In this document: positions 1 to 8,940 of the stretch, piece by piece
How the letters are laid out: the number at the start of each line of letters is the position of its first letter
How positions within the stretch are numbered: position 1 is the stretch's first letter
Source: Nocardioides marinus
Lineage (GTDB): Bacteria > Actinomycetota > Actinomycetes > Propionibacteriales > Nocardioidaceae
Assembly (NCBI RefSeq): GCF_013408145.1
Contig: NZ_JACBZI010000001.1
Coordinates: 3,796,001 to 3,860,000 of the forward strand
Direction: 5' to 3'
DNA: 64,000 bases
Translations under genes and position numbers: made by a program
Notes under the pieces: model-generated
Databases searched by the model: none
What the model was told of the DNA's origin: nothing
The model's input: only the letters and a program-made list of their open reading frames with translations

Positions 1-778
1 GCGTCGCCATGGAGTTCAGGACGTAGGTGTAGCGGCCCTTGAGGGCCTTGCGCGCGTCCTTGCCGTTGGCCGGGTCGAAGCGCGTCGGGTTGTTGATCAC
101 GCTGGCCAGCACGGCGGCCTCGCGCAGCTTCAGCCGCTTGGCCGGCTTGTCGAAGAAGGCCCTGGAGGCCGCCTCGACGCCGTACGCGCCACGGCCGAAG
201 TAGATGGTGTTGAGGTAGTTGGCCAGCAGCTCGGTCTTGGTGATCTGGCGCTGCAGCTTCAGCGCCAGGATCGCCTCCTTGAGCTTGCGCTTGTAGGACT
301 GCTCCTGGCTGAGGTAGAAGATCTTGACGTACTGCTGGGTGATCGTGGAGGCGCCCTGGCGGTCACCGCCCGAGGCGTTGTTGAACACCGCGCGCAGGAT
401 GCCCTTCACGTCGATGCCCGAGTCGGTCCAGAAGGTCTGGTTCTCGGCCGCCACGACGGCGTCCTTGATGGAGTCCGGCATCTCGTCGTAGGAGATGATC
501 GTGCGGTCCTGGGTGGCGAAGCTGCCGAGCTCGGTCTCGCCGTCGGCGTAGAAGATCCGCGAGGTCTGGGTCTTGAAGTCCTCGTTGGCCCGCGGGATGT
601 CGATGGTGCGGTAGAGGTAGAAGAAGGCCGCGCCCGCGACCAGGGCCAGCACCAGGCCGGCGACCGTGGCCCACTTCAGCGCCCAGAGACTGCGCTGCTT
701 CCAGGTGCGGGGCTGCTTGGTGCGGGAGGCCGCGGTCTTCTTCACGGGCGGCCCGGCTGCCCTGCGCTTGCCTGTCAC
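1..778 (-). CDS. ponA: Class A penicillin-binding protein, N-terminal part (cut by window edge)
   Basis: Bifunctional peptidoglycan synthase: glycosyltransferase family 51 polymerises lipid II, and a transpeptidase domain (outside the window) would cross-link. Visible are a basic cytoplasmic N-terminus, one membrane helix at about residues 32-56, then the GT51 domain with the ENQTFW catalytic-glutamate motif, GASTITQQ and the TELLANYLNTIYFGRGAYG region. The canonical His of motif 1 is Asp here. The GTG start at 778 was chosen because GGAG lies nine bases upstream; an in-frame GTG five codons earlier is possible. It is divergent from padR-ino1, as ponA1 is near Rv0047c-ino1 in M. tuberculosis. 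The 3' end lies beyond base 1. Confidence 0.9.
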   Translation of the reverse strand, partial: MTGKRRAAGPPVKKTAASRTKQPRTWKQRSLWALKWATVAGLVLALVAGAAFFYLYRTIDIPRANEDFKTQTSRIFYADGETELGSFATQDRTIISYDEMPDSIKDAVVAAENQTFWTDSGIDVKGILRAVFNNASGGDRQGASTITQQYVKIFYLSQEQSYKRKLKEAILALKLQRQITKTELLANYLNTIYFGRGAYGVEAASRAFFDKPAKRLKLREAAVLASVINNPTRFDPANGKDARKALKGRYTYVLNSMAT

Positions 779-965
779 GTGTCGTCGCTCCACTGCTGCT
801 CGGGGGTCGGGACCGGGGGTGGTCGCAGCCCGAGAAGGGTGGACCGCCACTGAAGGGTACGCAACCGGCGTACGAGGCGTCGGTCGCTGCGCGGGAGGGT
901 GCCCGCCACCGGGCCGGGGTGAACAGTGGCGTACATCTCGATAGCACGCCGGTTCGCATTGCGTG

Positions 966-981
966 GATATATCGCTACGAT
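966..981 (+). promoter_or_regulatory. Candidate padR promoter with 8-bp palindrome
   Basis: A perfect palindrome GATATATC (966-973) is followed by a TANNNT-type -10 hexamer TACGAT (976-981), seven bases before GTG 989. The position suggests a leaderless start and PadR autoregulation. The operator role is inference; no good -35 was found. Confidence 0.4.
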
Positions 982-988
982 GCATCTC

Positions 989-1576
989 GTGGCACGTCGC
1001 GGAGAGACCATCGAGCTCGCAGTCCTCGGACTGCTGCACGAGGGACCCATGCACGGCTACGAGCTGCGCAAGCGCCTGAACCTGATGCTGGGCTGGGGGC
1101 GGGTGCTCTCCTACGGCTCGCTCTACCCGACGCTGAAGAAGATGCTGCGCAGCAACCTCATCGAAGAGGCCACGGTCTCCTCGACCCCCGTCACCAAGCG
1201 GCCGCGCATCGTCTACCAGGTGACCGAGGCCGGTCACGTGGAGTTCGAGCGGCTGATGTCGGAGGTGGGCCCGACCGCGTGGGAGGACGACAACTTCGAC
1301 ATCCGGTTCGCGTTCTTCGGGCGCACCGACATGGAGATCAGGCTGCGGGTGCTGGAGGGACGGCGCACCCGGCTGCAGGAGCGGCTCGACCGCGTCCAGC
1401 AGCAGCTCGCCATGACGCAGAAGGAGGTCGACCGCTACGCGGCCGAGCTCCAGCGTCACGGCGTGGAGTCCGTCGAGCGTGAGGTCCGGTGGCTCTCCGA
1501 CCTCATCAACGCCGAGCGCGGCAACGCCGCCGCTCCCGAGAGCAGCACCAGCGAGACCGGCAGCCGTCAGTCCTGA
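989..1576 (+). CDS. PadR family transcriptional regulator
   Basis: DNA-binding repressor of the PadR family, probably dimeric. The N-terminal winged helix is clear: [20 protein letters not shown] followed by [12 protein letters not shown] (recognition helix) and the [12 protein letters not shown] wing. The C-terminal half (about residues 110-180) is a charged coiled coil for dimerisation (PadR_C). Start: GTG 989 is preferred because a -10 hexamer ends seven bases before it; ATG 980 lies inside that hexamer but is the alternative. It sits directly upstream of ino1 in the same order as Rv0047c-ino1, so control of inositol synthesis is a reasonable inference. The promoter palindrome suggests autorepression. 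Confidence 0.88.
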   Translation: MARRGETIELAVLGLLHEGPMHGYELRKRLNLMLGWGRVLSYGSLYPTLKKMLRSNLIEEATVSSTPVTKRPRIVYQVTEAGHVEFERLMSEVGPTAWEDDNFDIRFAFFGRTDMEIRLRVLEGRRTRLQERLDRVQQQLAMTQKEVDRYAAELQRHGVESVEREVRWLSDLINAERGNAAAPESSTSETGSRQS

Positions 1577-1618
1577 CGACTGCCCCACGAGCACAGATCG
1601 ATCAACCAGCCAGCAACA

Positions 1619-1637
1619 GCCCCGCCCCCTGCGGGGC
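1619..1637. terminator. Small GC hairpin in the padR-ino1 spacer
   Basis: Perfect 7-bp inverted repeat GCCCCGC / GCGGGGC with a 5-nt loop and no U-run, 28 bases before the ino1 start. It could terminate padR transcripts or attenuate ino1. Structure is seen; function is inferred. Confidence 0.4.
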
Positions 1638-1665
1638 ACAGGCCAACACGGAAGGGAACGACCCG

Positions 1666-2751
1666 ATGGGTTCGGTTCGAGTAGCAATCGTCGGAGTGGG
1701 CAACTGCGCCAGCTCCCTCGTGCAGGGTGTCGAGTACTACAAGGACGCCGACCCCCAGGGCACCGTCCCGGGTCTCATGCACGTCACGTTCGGTGAGTAC
1801 CACGTCTCCGACGTCGAGTTCGTCGCCGCGTTCGACGTCGACGACCTGAAGGTCGGCAAGGACCTCTCCGAGGCCATCAACGCCTCGCAGAACAACACCA
1901 TCAAGATCGCCGACGTCCCCACCCTCGGTGTCGAGGTCCAGCGCGGCCCGACGCTCGACGGTCTGGGCAAGTACTACCGGATGACGATCGACGAGTCGGC
2001 CGCCGAGCCGGTCGACGTCGTCCAGGCGCTCAAGGACGCCGAGGTCGACGTGATGGTCTCCTACCTCCCGGTGGGTTCGGAGGAGGCCGACAAGTTCTAC
2101 GCCCAGTGCGCGATCGAGGCCGGCGTCGGCTTCGTCAACGCCCTGCCCGTCTTCATCGCCTCCGACCCCGAGTGGGCCAAGAAGTTCGAGGACGCCGGCG
2201 TCCCGATCGTCGGTGACGACATCAAGTCGCAGGTCGGTGCCACCATCACCCACCGCGTGATGGCCCGCCTCTTCGAGGACCGCGGCGTGACGCTGGACCG
2301 CACCTACCAGCTCAACGTCGGCGGCAACATGGACTTCAAGAACATGCTCGAGCGCGAGCGCCTGGAGTCCAAGAAGGTCTCCAAGACCCAGGCCGTCACC
2401 TCCAACCTGCAGGGCGAGCTGGCCGGCAAGGTCCACGACCGCAACGTGCACATCGGTCCCTCGGACCACGTCGAGTGGCTCGACGACCGCAAGTGGGCCT
2501 ACGTCCGCCTCGAGGGTCGCGCCTTCGGTGACGCCCCCCTCAACCTCGAGTACAAGCTCGAGGTCTGGGACTCCCCGAACTCCGCCGGCATCATCATCGA
2601 CGCCCTGCGCGCCTGCAAGATCGCCAAGGACCGCGGCATCGGCGGCCCGATCATCTCGGCGTCGTCGTACCTCATGAAGTCCCCGCCGGTGCAGCTGCCC
2701 GACGACGAGGGTCGCCGTCGCGTCGAGGCCTTCATCAAGGGCGAGGAGTGA
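1666..2751 (+). CDS. ino1: Inositol-3-phosphate synthase
   Basis: Converts glucose 6-phosphate to 1D-myo-inositol 3-phosphate with NAD+, the first step towards phosphatidylinositol and, in actinobacteria, mycothiol. The 361-aa product begins [21 protein letters not shown], the Rossmann NAD-binding loop, and contains [16 protein letters not shown] and [12 protein letters not shown], typical of the actinobacterial short form. The start was set at ATG 1666, eight bases after GAAGGGAA, because the upstream reading frame is not family-like. It follows padR with a 90-bp spacer containing a hairpin. A strong stem-loop and a REP-like element lie downstream. No anomalies seen. Confidence 0.97.
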   Translation: MGSVRVAIVGVGNCASSLVQGVEYYKDADPQGTVPGLMHVTFGEYHVSDVEFVAAFDVDDLKVGKDLSEAINASQNNTIKIADVPTLGVEVQRGPTLDGLGKYYRMTIDESAAEPVDVVQALKDAEVDVMVSYLPVGSEEADKFYAQCAIEAGVGFVNALPVFIASDPEWAKKFEDAGVPIVGDDIKSQVGATITHRVMARLFEDRGVTLDRTYQLNVGGNMDFKNMLERERLESKKVSKTQAVTSNLQGELAGKVHDRNVHIGPSDHVEWLDDRKWAYVRLEGRAFGDAPLNLEYKLEVWDSPNSAGIIIDALRACKIAKDRGIGGPIISASSYLMKSPPVQLPDDEGRRRVEAFIKGEE

Positions 2752-2784
2752 CCTGAGGTACGAAGGTCGCTCCTGCCGCCCGCA

Positions 2785-2838
2785 GGTCGAGCGAGCCCGC
2801 GGCTGAGGAACGAAGTCGCGTCAGGCGTGTCGAGACCC
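2785..2838 (+). repeat. REP-like interspersed repeat, copy A (partial)
   Basis: Shares GGTCGAGCGAGC, CTGAGGAACGA and GTGTCGAGACC in the same order with copies at 19566-19647 and 51126-51206 (the latter on the opposite strand). It is intergenic, after ino1, in a 314-base gene-free stretch (2752-3065) that otherwise holds the terminator hairpin below and the upstream region of the next gene. Confidence 0.7.
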
Positions 2839-2879
2839 CGTGAGGCGGAAGCCGCCGCAACGACGGCAACTGCTCCCAC

Positions 2880-2919
2880 CACACCGCCCCGCCAGGAGAG
2901 ATCCTGGCGGGGCGGTGTG
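2880..2919. terminator. 18-bp perfect hairpin after ino1
   Basis: Bases 2880-2897 and 2902-2919 are perfectly complementary, separated by the loop GAGA. There is no U-run, which is common for actinobacterial terminators. It lies between ino1 and the M6 protease gene and would work on either strand. Confidence 0.75.
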
Positions 2920-3065
2920 CGTGTGACGCAGATGTTCTCGTCTCGAGACCTCGGTGGCGTAACGCCTCACGGGCTCGTGTCGTTGGCCGATGTGGACCGA
3001 GCGGGACCCGCGCGGTCCCTGCCGGCCGCCCGACCCACGGTGGCCCACCCGACACGAAGGTCCTC

Positions 3066-6000
3066 ATGTCCACCACCACCATCAGATCTCGGCGGCTGCG
3101 CGGCGTCGTCACGGCGGGCCTCGCCGTGGCCGTGCTCTCCGGTGCCGCCGCACCGCTCGCGCTCTCGCCGGCCACCGCCGCCGATGGCCTCGACTCCCTG
3201 GCCAGCACGGTCGACCAGAAGCTGCTGACCGTCACCTTCGACTCGCTCGACGAGGTCGTGCCCGGGGAGGACCTCGCCGTGACCGGCACGGTCGCCAAGG
3301 TCACCCAGGCCCGCATCGGCCGGGTCGGAGACGTCGTCCCCGCCACCTTCACGCTGCAGCTGGTCGACGCGACCGGCACCGTGCTGGCCACCGAGGACGT
3401 CGTGGCCGAGCCCGACGGCTCGTTCGCCACGACGGTCCCCGCGTCCCTGCTGTCCGAGGTCGACGCCACCGACGGCGCGGTGCAGCTCGCGGTCCGCGCG
3501 GTCGACGCGTCGTACGCCGGCTTCGCGGCTGCCGACGCGGGCGCGACCGCGGTGCGGGTCGCCTCGAAGGCCACGGGCCTGACCGTGCACAACTCCTTCG
3601 TCTCCTCGGTCGGCTGGGTCAAGCCGGGCGAGAGGTACCCCTCGACCGTCACCGTCGCCAACCCGACCGGGAGCACGGTCAAGGGCGGCACGGTCACGGT
3701 GAAGGCGCCGAAGGGCACGGCGTTCAAGAAGAGCTCCGGGCCCGGCAAGCACCGCACGAGCGCCCGGACCATCACCTGGAAGGTCCCCAGCATCAAGGCC
3801 GGTCGCACCGCCCGCCTGGTGGTGGAGTCCAAGGCCGCCTCGGTCAAGGGGCTGCCCACGATCGTGTGGCGCGACCTGTCCACCAAGGCCACGCTCAAGG
3901 CCGCCGGCCGCACCTCCACCTCGACCAGCCACGGCCCGAAGGTGATCCCGCCGGCCGAGCGGTTCGACACCGCGCGCTACGGCGACCGCCCGTTCCCGGT
4001 CGTGCCGGTGCAGTACACCGACCGCGCCTACGTCGAGGGCCACACCGGCGAGCAGCTCGAGACGGTCATCAACGACCCGAAGTTCGCCGGCTCGACCTTC
4101 AACCTGTTCCAGGAGATGTCGCTGGGCCAGCTCTACCCCAACGGCACCGTGCCGTCGGCCGGCATCGCCACCGCTGACTTCGACTACGAGCCGGGCTTCC
4201 CGCTCTACCAGACCGACCCGGCCACGCTGAACACCTGCACCGGCGCCACCTTCGCCGACCTGGGCGACCTCGCGCTGGGCACCCCGCTCTACCCCGAGCG
4301 GATCACCAACGGCGTCTACAACCTGCCGGGCACCACGCAGTACTACGGCGCCGACGCCAACGGCTCGGCCATCATCGGCTCGCTGGCCGGTGTCGCCGCA
4401 CTGCAGCAGATCGACAGCGGCTGCGGCCCGACCGGCAAGCTCGTCGCCGACGCGGTGGCGCTGGCCGACCCGGAGATCGACTACTCCGACTACGACACCG
4501 ACAAGGACGGCATCGTCGACTTCTTCATGGCCGTCTTCGCCGGCTGTGGTGGCAACGGGGCCAGCCAGCTGGCCGCCTGCTCGGACGCGCCCAGCGACCT
4601 CGCGCCCTACGACAACATCTGGCCGCACTCCTCCTCGCTGGAGTACTCCTTCACCGACCCCGAGACCGGGCTCGCCGGCTTCACCACCGACGACCAGCTC
4701 AAGGACCTCGAGGGCAAGCCGCTGTACTACACCAACGCGTCGCGCACGAAGATGACCACCAAGAAGACCGACTTCAAGGTCTTCGTCCGGGTCGGTCCCT
4801 ACAACGTGAACCCCGAGACCGCGATCGACGCCGCGTCGGTGATCTCCCACGAGTACGGCCACTCCCTGGGCCTGCCCGACTTCTACTCCACCGGCGGCCG
4901 CGAGACCTACGGCGACTGGAACCTGATGGCCACCGACAAGAGCCAGAACATGGACGGCTTCAGCCGCCAGGAGCTCGGCTGGGTCGTGCCCGAGGTGCTC
5001 AAGCCCAAGAAGAAGAAGACCGTGAAGAAGTGGAAGGACTCCAAGCAGGACACCGGGGTCATCCACTGGCGGACGAAGTCGGGCAAGAAGTACACCCTCA
5101 AGCACGGCCGCGACGGCATCGTGCACAACTCCGAGATGTACGTCGCCAAGCTCCCCGGGCGCACGCTGCTCGACAAGGAGGTCTTCTCCACCGGTGAGGG
5201 CGCCAGCGCGACGCACGCCTGGTTCTCCGGGTCGGGCAACGACTTCGGCTGTGCCTCCTCCGGCGGCGGTCGCAACCTCGACATCGCCATCCCGGCGGCG
5301 TCCAAGCTCCCCGCCGGCTCCTCCATCAGCGCGGAGTTCAAGTCCTACTTCGACATCGAGTGGGACTACGACTACGGCTTCGTGCTGACCTCCGGTGACG
5401 GCAAGACCTGGACCTCCCAGGCCTCCGAGAACGGCATCACCACCAGCAACCTCGACCCGACGGCCGGCAACCCGAACCAGAACGGCTGCCAGGCGACGTA
5501 CGACAACGGCATCACGGGCACCTCCGGCTCCTACGCCGCGGGCACCGAGGCGCTGGACCGCAAGCTCGGGGAGACGCCGGCGCCGGTGTTCATCTCCGAC
5601 GCCTACGACGTGTCCGACCTGGTCGGCACCAAGGCGCCGGTCGTCCGGTTCTCCTACTCCACCGACCCGGGCCTGGCCCGTCCCGGCTGGTTCATCGACG
5701 ACCTGGTCATCACCGCCACCCTGCCCGACGGCTCGACCAAGAAGCTGTTCTCCAGCACCTTCGAGAAGTCCGGCAGCCCGAAGGACGCCCAGGTCTTCAA
5801 CGGTGGCTGCAAGGCCGACGGTCCCGGTCAGTGCGGGCTGGGCTGGCAGTACGTCAAGGCCGGCGCCGAGGCCGACTTCGACCACGCCTACTACCTGGAG
5901 ATGCGTGACCGCTCGGGCTTCGACCTGGACGGCAAGGGCCAGATCGACCGCACGCCGATCGGCTTCGAGGCGGGGCTCTCGCTGCTCTACACCGACGAGG

Positions 6001-6359
6001 CGCACGGGTACGGCAACGCCGGCACCGACGACCCGCCGGCGCAGTCCCCGCTGGACTCGGTGCCCGAGCCCGGCTCGGCCACCCCGGACCTCAACGACGC
6101 GGCCTTCACCGCCGCGTCCGGTCGCAACGCCTTCTCCGACTTCGGGGCCGGCTGGATCGACAACTACGAGGACCCGAGCCGCCAGACCAAGGACGCCGAG
6201 GCCACCACCGACTGGCTCTTCGACTTCGGGTGCCTGTCGTTCAAGGTGCTGCAGATGAGCGGCAACGGCGACGGGCCCGCCCGGTCGAACGGTGACCTCA
6301 CCGGCACGGTCGCGTTCACCCTCGGCAAGGGCTGCGGGAGGTACGACTACGGCTACTGA
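3066..6359 (+). CDS. Secreted M6-family metalloprotease (immune inhibitor A type)
   Basis: Large exported zinc protease of 1097 aa. A Sec signal peptide is visible (basic N-terminus, hydrophobic stretch at about 13-33, AxA-like site near 38-40). A prodomain-like region rich in Lys/Thr (about 160-290) resembles DUF11-type surface repeats. The catalytic domain carries HEYGHSLGLPDFY with HExxH at 595-599, and a calcium-type DTDKDGIVD loop near 477. The C-terminal 450 residues look like the beta-rich VEG/immune inhibitor A region. ATG 3066 lies downstream of GAAGG. Extracellular protein degradation is the likely role; substrate unknown. It stands alone, upstream of phoD. Confidence 0.88.
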   Translation: MSTTTIRSRRLRGVVTAGLAVAVLSGAAAPLALSPATAADGLDSLASTVDQKLLTVTFDSLDEVVPGEDLAVTGTVAKVTQARIGRVGDVVPATFTLQLVDATGTVLATEDVVAEPDGSFATTVPASLLSEVDATDGAVQLAVRAVDASYAGFAAADAGATAVRVASKATGLTVHNSFVSSVGWVKPGERYPSTVTVANPTGSTVKGGTVTVKAPKGTAFKKSSGPGKHRTSARTITWKVPSIKAGRTARLVVESKAASVKGLPTIVWRDLSTKATLKAAGRTSTSTSHGPKVIPPAERFDTARYGDRPFPVVPVQYTDRAYVEGHTGEQLETVINDPKFAGSTFNLFQEMSLGQLYPNGTVPSAGIATADFDYEPGFPLYQTDPATLNTCTGATFADLGDLALGTPLYPERITNGVYNLPGTTQYYGADANGSAIIGSLAGVAALQQIDSGCGPTGKLVADAVALADPEIDYSDYDTDKDGIVDFFMAVFAGCGGNGASQLAACSDAPSDLAPYDNIWPHSSSLEYSFTDPETGLAGFTTDDQLKDLEGKPLYYTNASRTKMTTKKTDFKVFVRVGPYNVNPETAIDAASVISHEYGHSLGLPDFYSTGGRETYGDWNLMATDKSQNMDGFSRQELGWVVPEVLKPKKKKTVKKWKDSKQDTGVIHWRTKSGKKYTLKHGRDGIVHNSEMYVAKLPGRTLLDKEVFSTGEGASATHAWFSGSGNDFGCASSGGGRNLDIAIPAASKLPAGSSISAEFKSYFDIEWDYDYGFVLTSGDGKTWTSQASENGITTSNLDPTAGNPNQNGCQATYDNGITGTSGSYAAGTEALDRKLGETPAPVFISDAYDVSDLVGTKAPVVRFSYSTDPGLARPGWFIDDLVITATLPDGSTKKLFSSTFEKSGSPKDAQVFNGGCKADGPGQCGLGWQYVKAGAEADFDHAYYLEMRDRSGFDLDGKGQIDRTPIGFEAGLSLLYTDEAHGYGNAGTDDPPAQSPLDSVPEPGSATPDLNDAAFTAASGRNAFSDFGAGWIDNYEDPSRQTKDAEATTDWLFDFGCLSFKVLQMSGNGDGPARSNGDLTGTVAFTLGKGCGRYDYGY

Positions 6360-6457
6360 GCCGCGGCACCACCCGGAGCCGAACAACCGGTGAACGGCCG
6401 GCGCGACCCGTGACCACGGGGAGCGCCGGTCGTTCCACGTCCGGAGGTGCACACACG

Positions 6458-8356
6458 ATGACACCGATGGACCGCCGGGGCTTCCTGCGCTCGGGCACCG
6501 CAGTGGGCGCGCTGGGACTGGGAGTGAACCCGGTCGTGGCGACGTCGGCCGCCGAGGCGCGCGCCGCCCGACGCTACCGGCGCAGGCTGCCGGACGGCTG
6601 GACCTACCCCGTCGCCGAGGAGCTGCTGCCCTTCGGCCACGGCGTGATGTCCGGTGACCCCCTGGCCGACCGGGTCATCCTGTGGACCCGGTTGACCATC
6701 CCCGACCCACGCGGGTGGGACTCGACCACCGTCCACGACCCGCAGGGGTTCCGCCGGGTGCCGGTGCGCTGGGTCATCGCCCGCGATCCCGGCCTGCGCC
6801 GCGTCGTGCGCCGGGGCCGGGTCACCACCAGCGCCCGCCGCGACTGGACCGTCAAGGTCGACGCCGACCGGCTGCCCTCCGCCACGACGCTCTACTACGC
6901 CTTCGAGGCGCTGGGCTGGCGCTCGCCGGTCGGGCGCACCCGCACGGCCCCCGCCCCCGGCGACGAGGTGGGCAGCCTGACCATCGCGCACTTCGCGTGC
7001 ACGTCGTGGTGGCACGACGTGTTCAACTCCTTCGCCCGCGTCGCCGAGCGCGACGACCTGGACCTGATCACCCACGCGGGCGACCACGTCTACGACAACT
7101 CCGGCGGGCACCCGGCCTCCCGGGTCTGGGCCGACCAGTGGTCCTGGGACGGCGACGTGGACAACGCCGACGTCCGCACCCCGGCCGAGCTGCGCCGGCG
7201 CTACGCGCTCTACTACGCGGACCCGCAGCTGATGGCCGCCCACCACGCCGCGCCCTGGGCGATCATGGCCGACCAGCACGACTACGACCCCTCGACGACC
7301 GACGGCGTCACGACCCTGTCGACCGAGCAGGCCGGTCGGGTCTTCTTCGAGTGGACGCCGGTCCGTCCGCCGCTGCCCGACGGCAGCGGTCGCTTCCCCG
7401 CCTCCCCCGGCCCGCGCAAGCAGGTGCCGGTGCCACGCGGCGACGCCACGCTGCTCAGCTACCGGGTGCTCCCGTTCGGCGACCTCGCCGACGTCGTCCT
7501 GCTCGACGTACGACGCTTCGCCGGTCGGGACGGGGAGACCTCCCAGGTCCTCGGCGACCGGCAGTGGGCGTGGCTGGAGCGGACGCTGCTCGCCTCGCGC
7601 GACCGTGCGGCCTTCCGGGTCGTGGTCAACCAGGTCAACCTCGGCCAGCTGCGCGCCTTCAACCTGCCGGCGGCCTCCGCGTTCGCCCAGGCCTTCGGGG
7701 TGGACCCCAACGCACCGGAGGGCGAGATCTACACCACGGCGTGGGGCGGTCAGCCGGCCGAGCGCACCCGGCTGCTGGCCTGGCTGCGGGAGCAGGGGAT
7801 CCTCGACAACGTCGTGCTCTCCGGCGACAGCCACGGGTTCTTCGGCAACGACCTGGTCGAGGACCCCCAGCTCCCGGCGTACGAGCCGCTGACGGGCGGC
7901 GGCACGCTGGGCGCGGTGGGCGTCGAGATGGTCGGCTCGACCGCCGGCCGGCCCGGCGGGCAGGACGTCATCGCCGAGGAGCTCTACTTCGCCGTGGTCG
8001 GCGGCAGCCGCGGAGCGGCCTTCGCCGACGCCGAGGGGTTCGACGCCCGCTACCGCCCGGCCGCGCTGGCGGCGACGCTCGCGCTGGAGGCCGCGGCCCA
8101 AGTGGCCAACCCGCACCTGCGCTACTTCAACTGGCGCGCCGACTACGGCCACACCATCGTCTCGGTGCAGCCCGACCGGGCGGTGGTGGAGTGCTGGAGC
8201 ACGCCGCAGCGCACGGTCTCCCCGGAGCAGACGCTGCTGACCCAGCTCACCACGCCCCGGGGGGCACCCCACCTGACCCCGGTCCTGCAGCCCGACCCGG
8301 TGGCCGGGCCGCGCAGGGGACGCAGCGCACCTCGAGCCCGCACCCGGCGGGCCTAG
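6458..8356 (+). CDS. PhoD-like alkaline phosphatase, Tat-exported
   Basis: Phosphodiesterase/alkaline phosphatase D family, probably metal-dependent and extracytoplasmic. The product has 632 aa and opens with a twin-arginine signal (DRRGFLRSG, then a hydrophobic stretch and an Ala-rich cleavage region). PhoD motifs seen are FGHGVMSGDPLADRVILWTR, THAGDHVYD, MADQHDYD and LSGDSHGFFGNDL. Start ATG 6458 has GGAGG ten bases upstream, favouring it over the ATG three codons later. The role in phosphate scavenging is known for the family; no Pho box was recognised here. It follows the M6 protease and converges on the SRPBCC gene through a shared hairpin. Confidence 0.9.
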   Translation: MTPMDRRGFLRSGTAVGALGLGVNPVVATSAAEARAARRYRRRLPDGWTYPVAEELLPFGHGVMSGDPLADRVILWTRLTIPDPRGWDSTTVHDPQGFRRVPVRWVIARDPGLRRVVRRGRVTTSARRDWTVKVDADRLPSATTLYYAFEALGWRSPVGRTRTAPAPGDEVGSLTIAHFACTSWWHDVFNSFARVAERDDLDLITHAGDHVYDNSGGHPASRVWADQWSWDGDVDNADVRTPAELRRRYALYYADPQLMAAHHAAPWAIMADQHDYDPSTTDGVTTLSTEQAGRVFFEWTPVRPPLPDGSGRFPASPGPRKQVPVPRGDATLLSYRVLPFGDLADVVLLDVRRFAGRDGETSQVLGDRQWAWLERTLLASRDRAAFRVVVNQVNLGQLRAFNLPAASAFAQAFGVDPNAPEGEIYTTAWGGQPAERTRLLAWLREQGILDNVVLSGDSHGFFGNDLVEDPQLPAYEPLTGGGTLGAVGVEMVGSTAGRPGGQDVIAEELYFAVVGGSRGAAFADAEGFDARYRPAALAATLALEAAAQVANPHLRYFNWRADYGHTIVSVQPDRAVVECWSTPQRTVSPEQTLLTQLTTPRGAPHLTPVLQPDPVAGPRRGRSAPRARTRRA

Positions 8357-8365
8357 ACGTGCCGG

Positions 8366-8397
8366 GCCGGCGCATCCTTCCGGAAGGACGCGCCGGC
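8366..8397. terminator. Bidirectional terminator-like palindrome between phoD and SRPBCC gene
   Basis: Bases 8366-8381 pair with 8382-8397 with a single mismatch and almost no loop. It separates convergent genes whose stop codons lie within about 30 bases on either side. Confidence 0.65.
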
Positions 8398-8408
8398 TCG
8401 ATCGCTCC

Positions 8409-8885
8409 TCAGCCCTCCGCGGCGGCCTTCACCCGCTCGAGGGTCCTGCCCATCCCGGTGGTGAGCTCGTGGGCGAAGGCGTCCATGCCGCCGAGGGCGA
8501 CCTTGGTCAGCCCCTTGGAGAGCCCGGAGATGCCGTCGGGCGCCTCCCGGCGGTGGGTCACCTTGGTGCGCGCCCCGCCGTCGAGCGGCTCGAGCTGGAA
8601 GGACCAGATGGTGCGGTTCTCGGTGACCCGGAAGGCCAGGTCGCTGTGCGGGGTGAAGCGCACGACCTTGGCGTTGGTGGGCCAGCGCTTCCACCCCTGC
8701 TGGTTGAGGTTGATCATCCGGGCGCCCTGCTTGACCTCGCCGCCGACGACCCACGTGCGCACGACCTGGTCGCTCCACTCGCTCATGCGCGGCAGGTCGG
8801 CGAGGAGGGCCCAGACCTGGGCGGGGGCGGCGTCGATCTCGATGCTCGCGGTGAGCTCGTCGGAACTGGTCTGAGGGGTCGTCAT
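8409..8885 (-). CDS. SRPBCC family (START-like) protein
   Basis: Small cytoplasmic protein of 158 aa with the helix-grip fold signature of polyketide cyclase/dehydrase-like SRPBCC proteins: SIEIDAAPAQVWALLADLPRMSEWS at residues 14-38, beta strands with RVTENRTIWSFQLEPL, and a long C-terminal helix beginning near GGMDAFAHEL. These proteins bind hydrophobic ligands; the ligand is unknown. ATG 8885 has a -10-like TACGGT eight bases upstream on the minus strand and no Shine-Dalgarno sequence, so it may be leaderless. It is separated from the cca gene by 55 bp and may be independently transcribed. Confidence 0.8.
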   Translation of the reverse strand: MTTPQTSSDELTASIEIDAAPAQVWALLADLPRMSEWSDQVVRTWVVGGEVKQGARMINLNQQGWKRWPTNAKVVRFTPHSDLAFRVTENRTIWSFQLEPLDGGARTKVTHRREAPDGISGLSKGLTKVALGGMDAFAHELTTGMGRTLERVKAAAEG

Positions 8886-8893
8886 GAGACGGG

Positions 8894-8909
8894 ACCGTAC
8901 CGCCGGTAC
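8894..8909 (-). promoter_or_regulatory. Promoter and 13-bp palindrome upstream of SRPBCC gene
   Basis: TACGGT (minus strand, 8894-8899) is a plausible -10 hexamer, overlapped by the perfect palindrome GTACCG-C-CGGTAC (8897-8909). The geometry fits a repressor operator; the regulator is unknown. Confidence 0.4.
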
Positions 8910-8940
8910 GCCGGCGTCGTCACCGGTGGTCGCGCAGCGG

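Noticed and set aside
1619..1637. Riboswitch ahead of ino1
   Set aside because: Only one small stem-loop is visible; no known aptamer core was recognised.
2967..6464. A 1165-codon open frame on the minus strand opposite the M6 protease gene
   Set aside because: Composition is Gly/Arg/Val-rich without domains, a normal antisense shadow in very GC-rich DNA; the plus-strand frame has signal peptide and HExxH.
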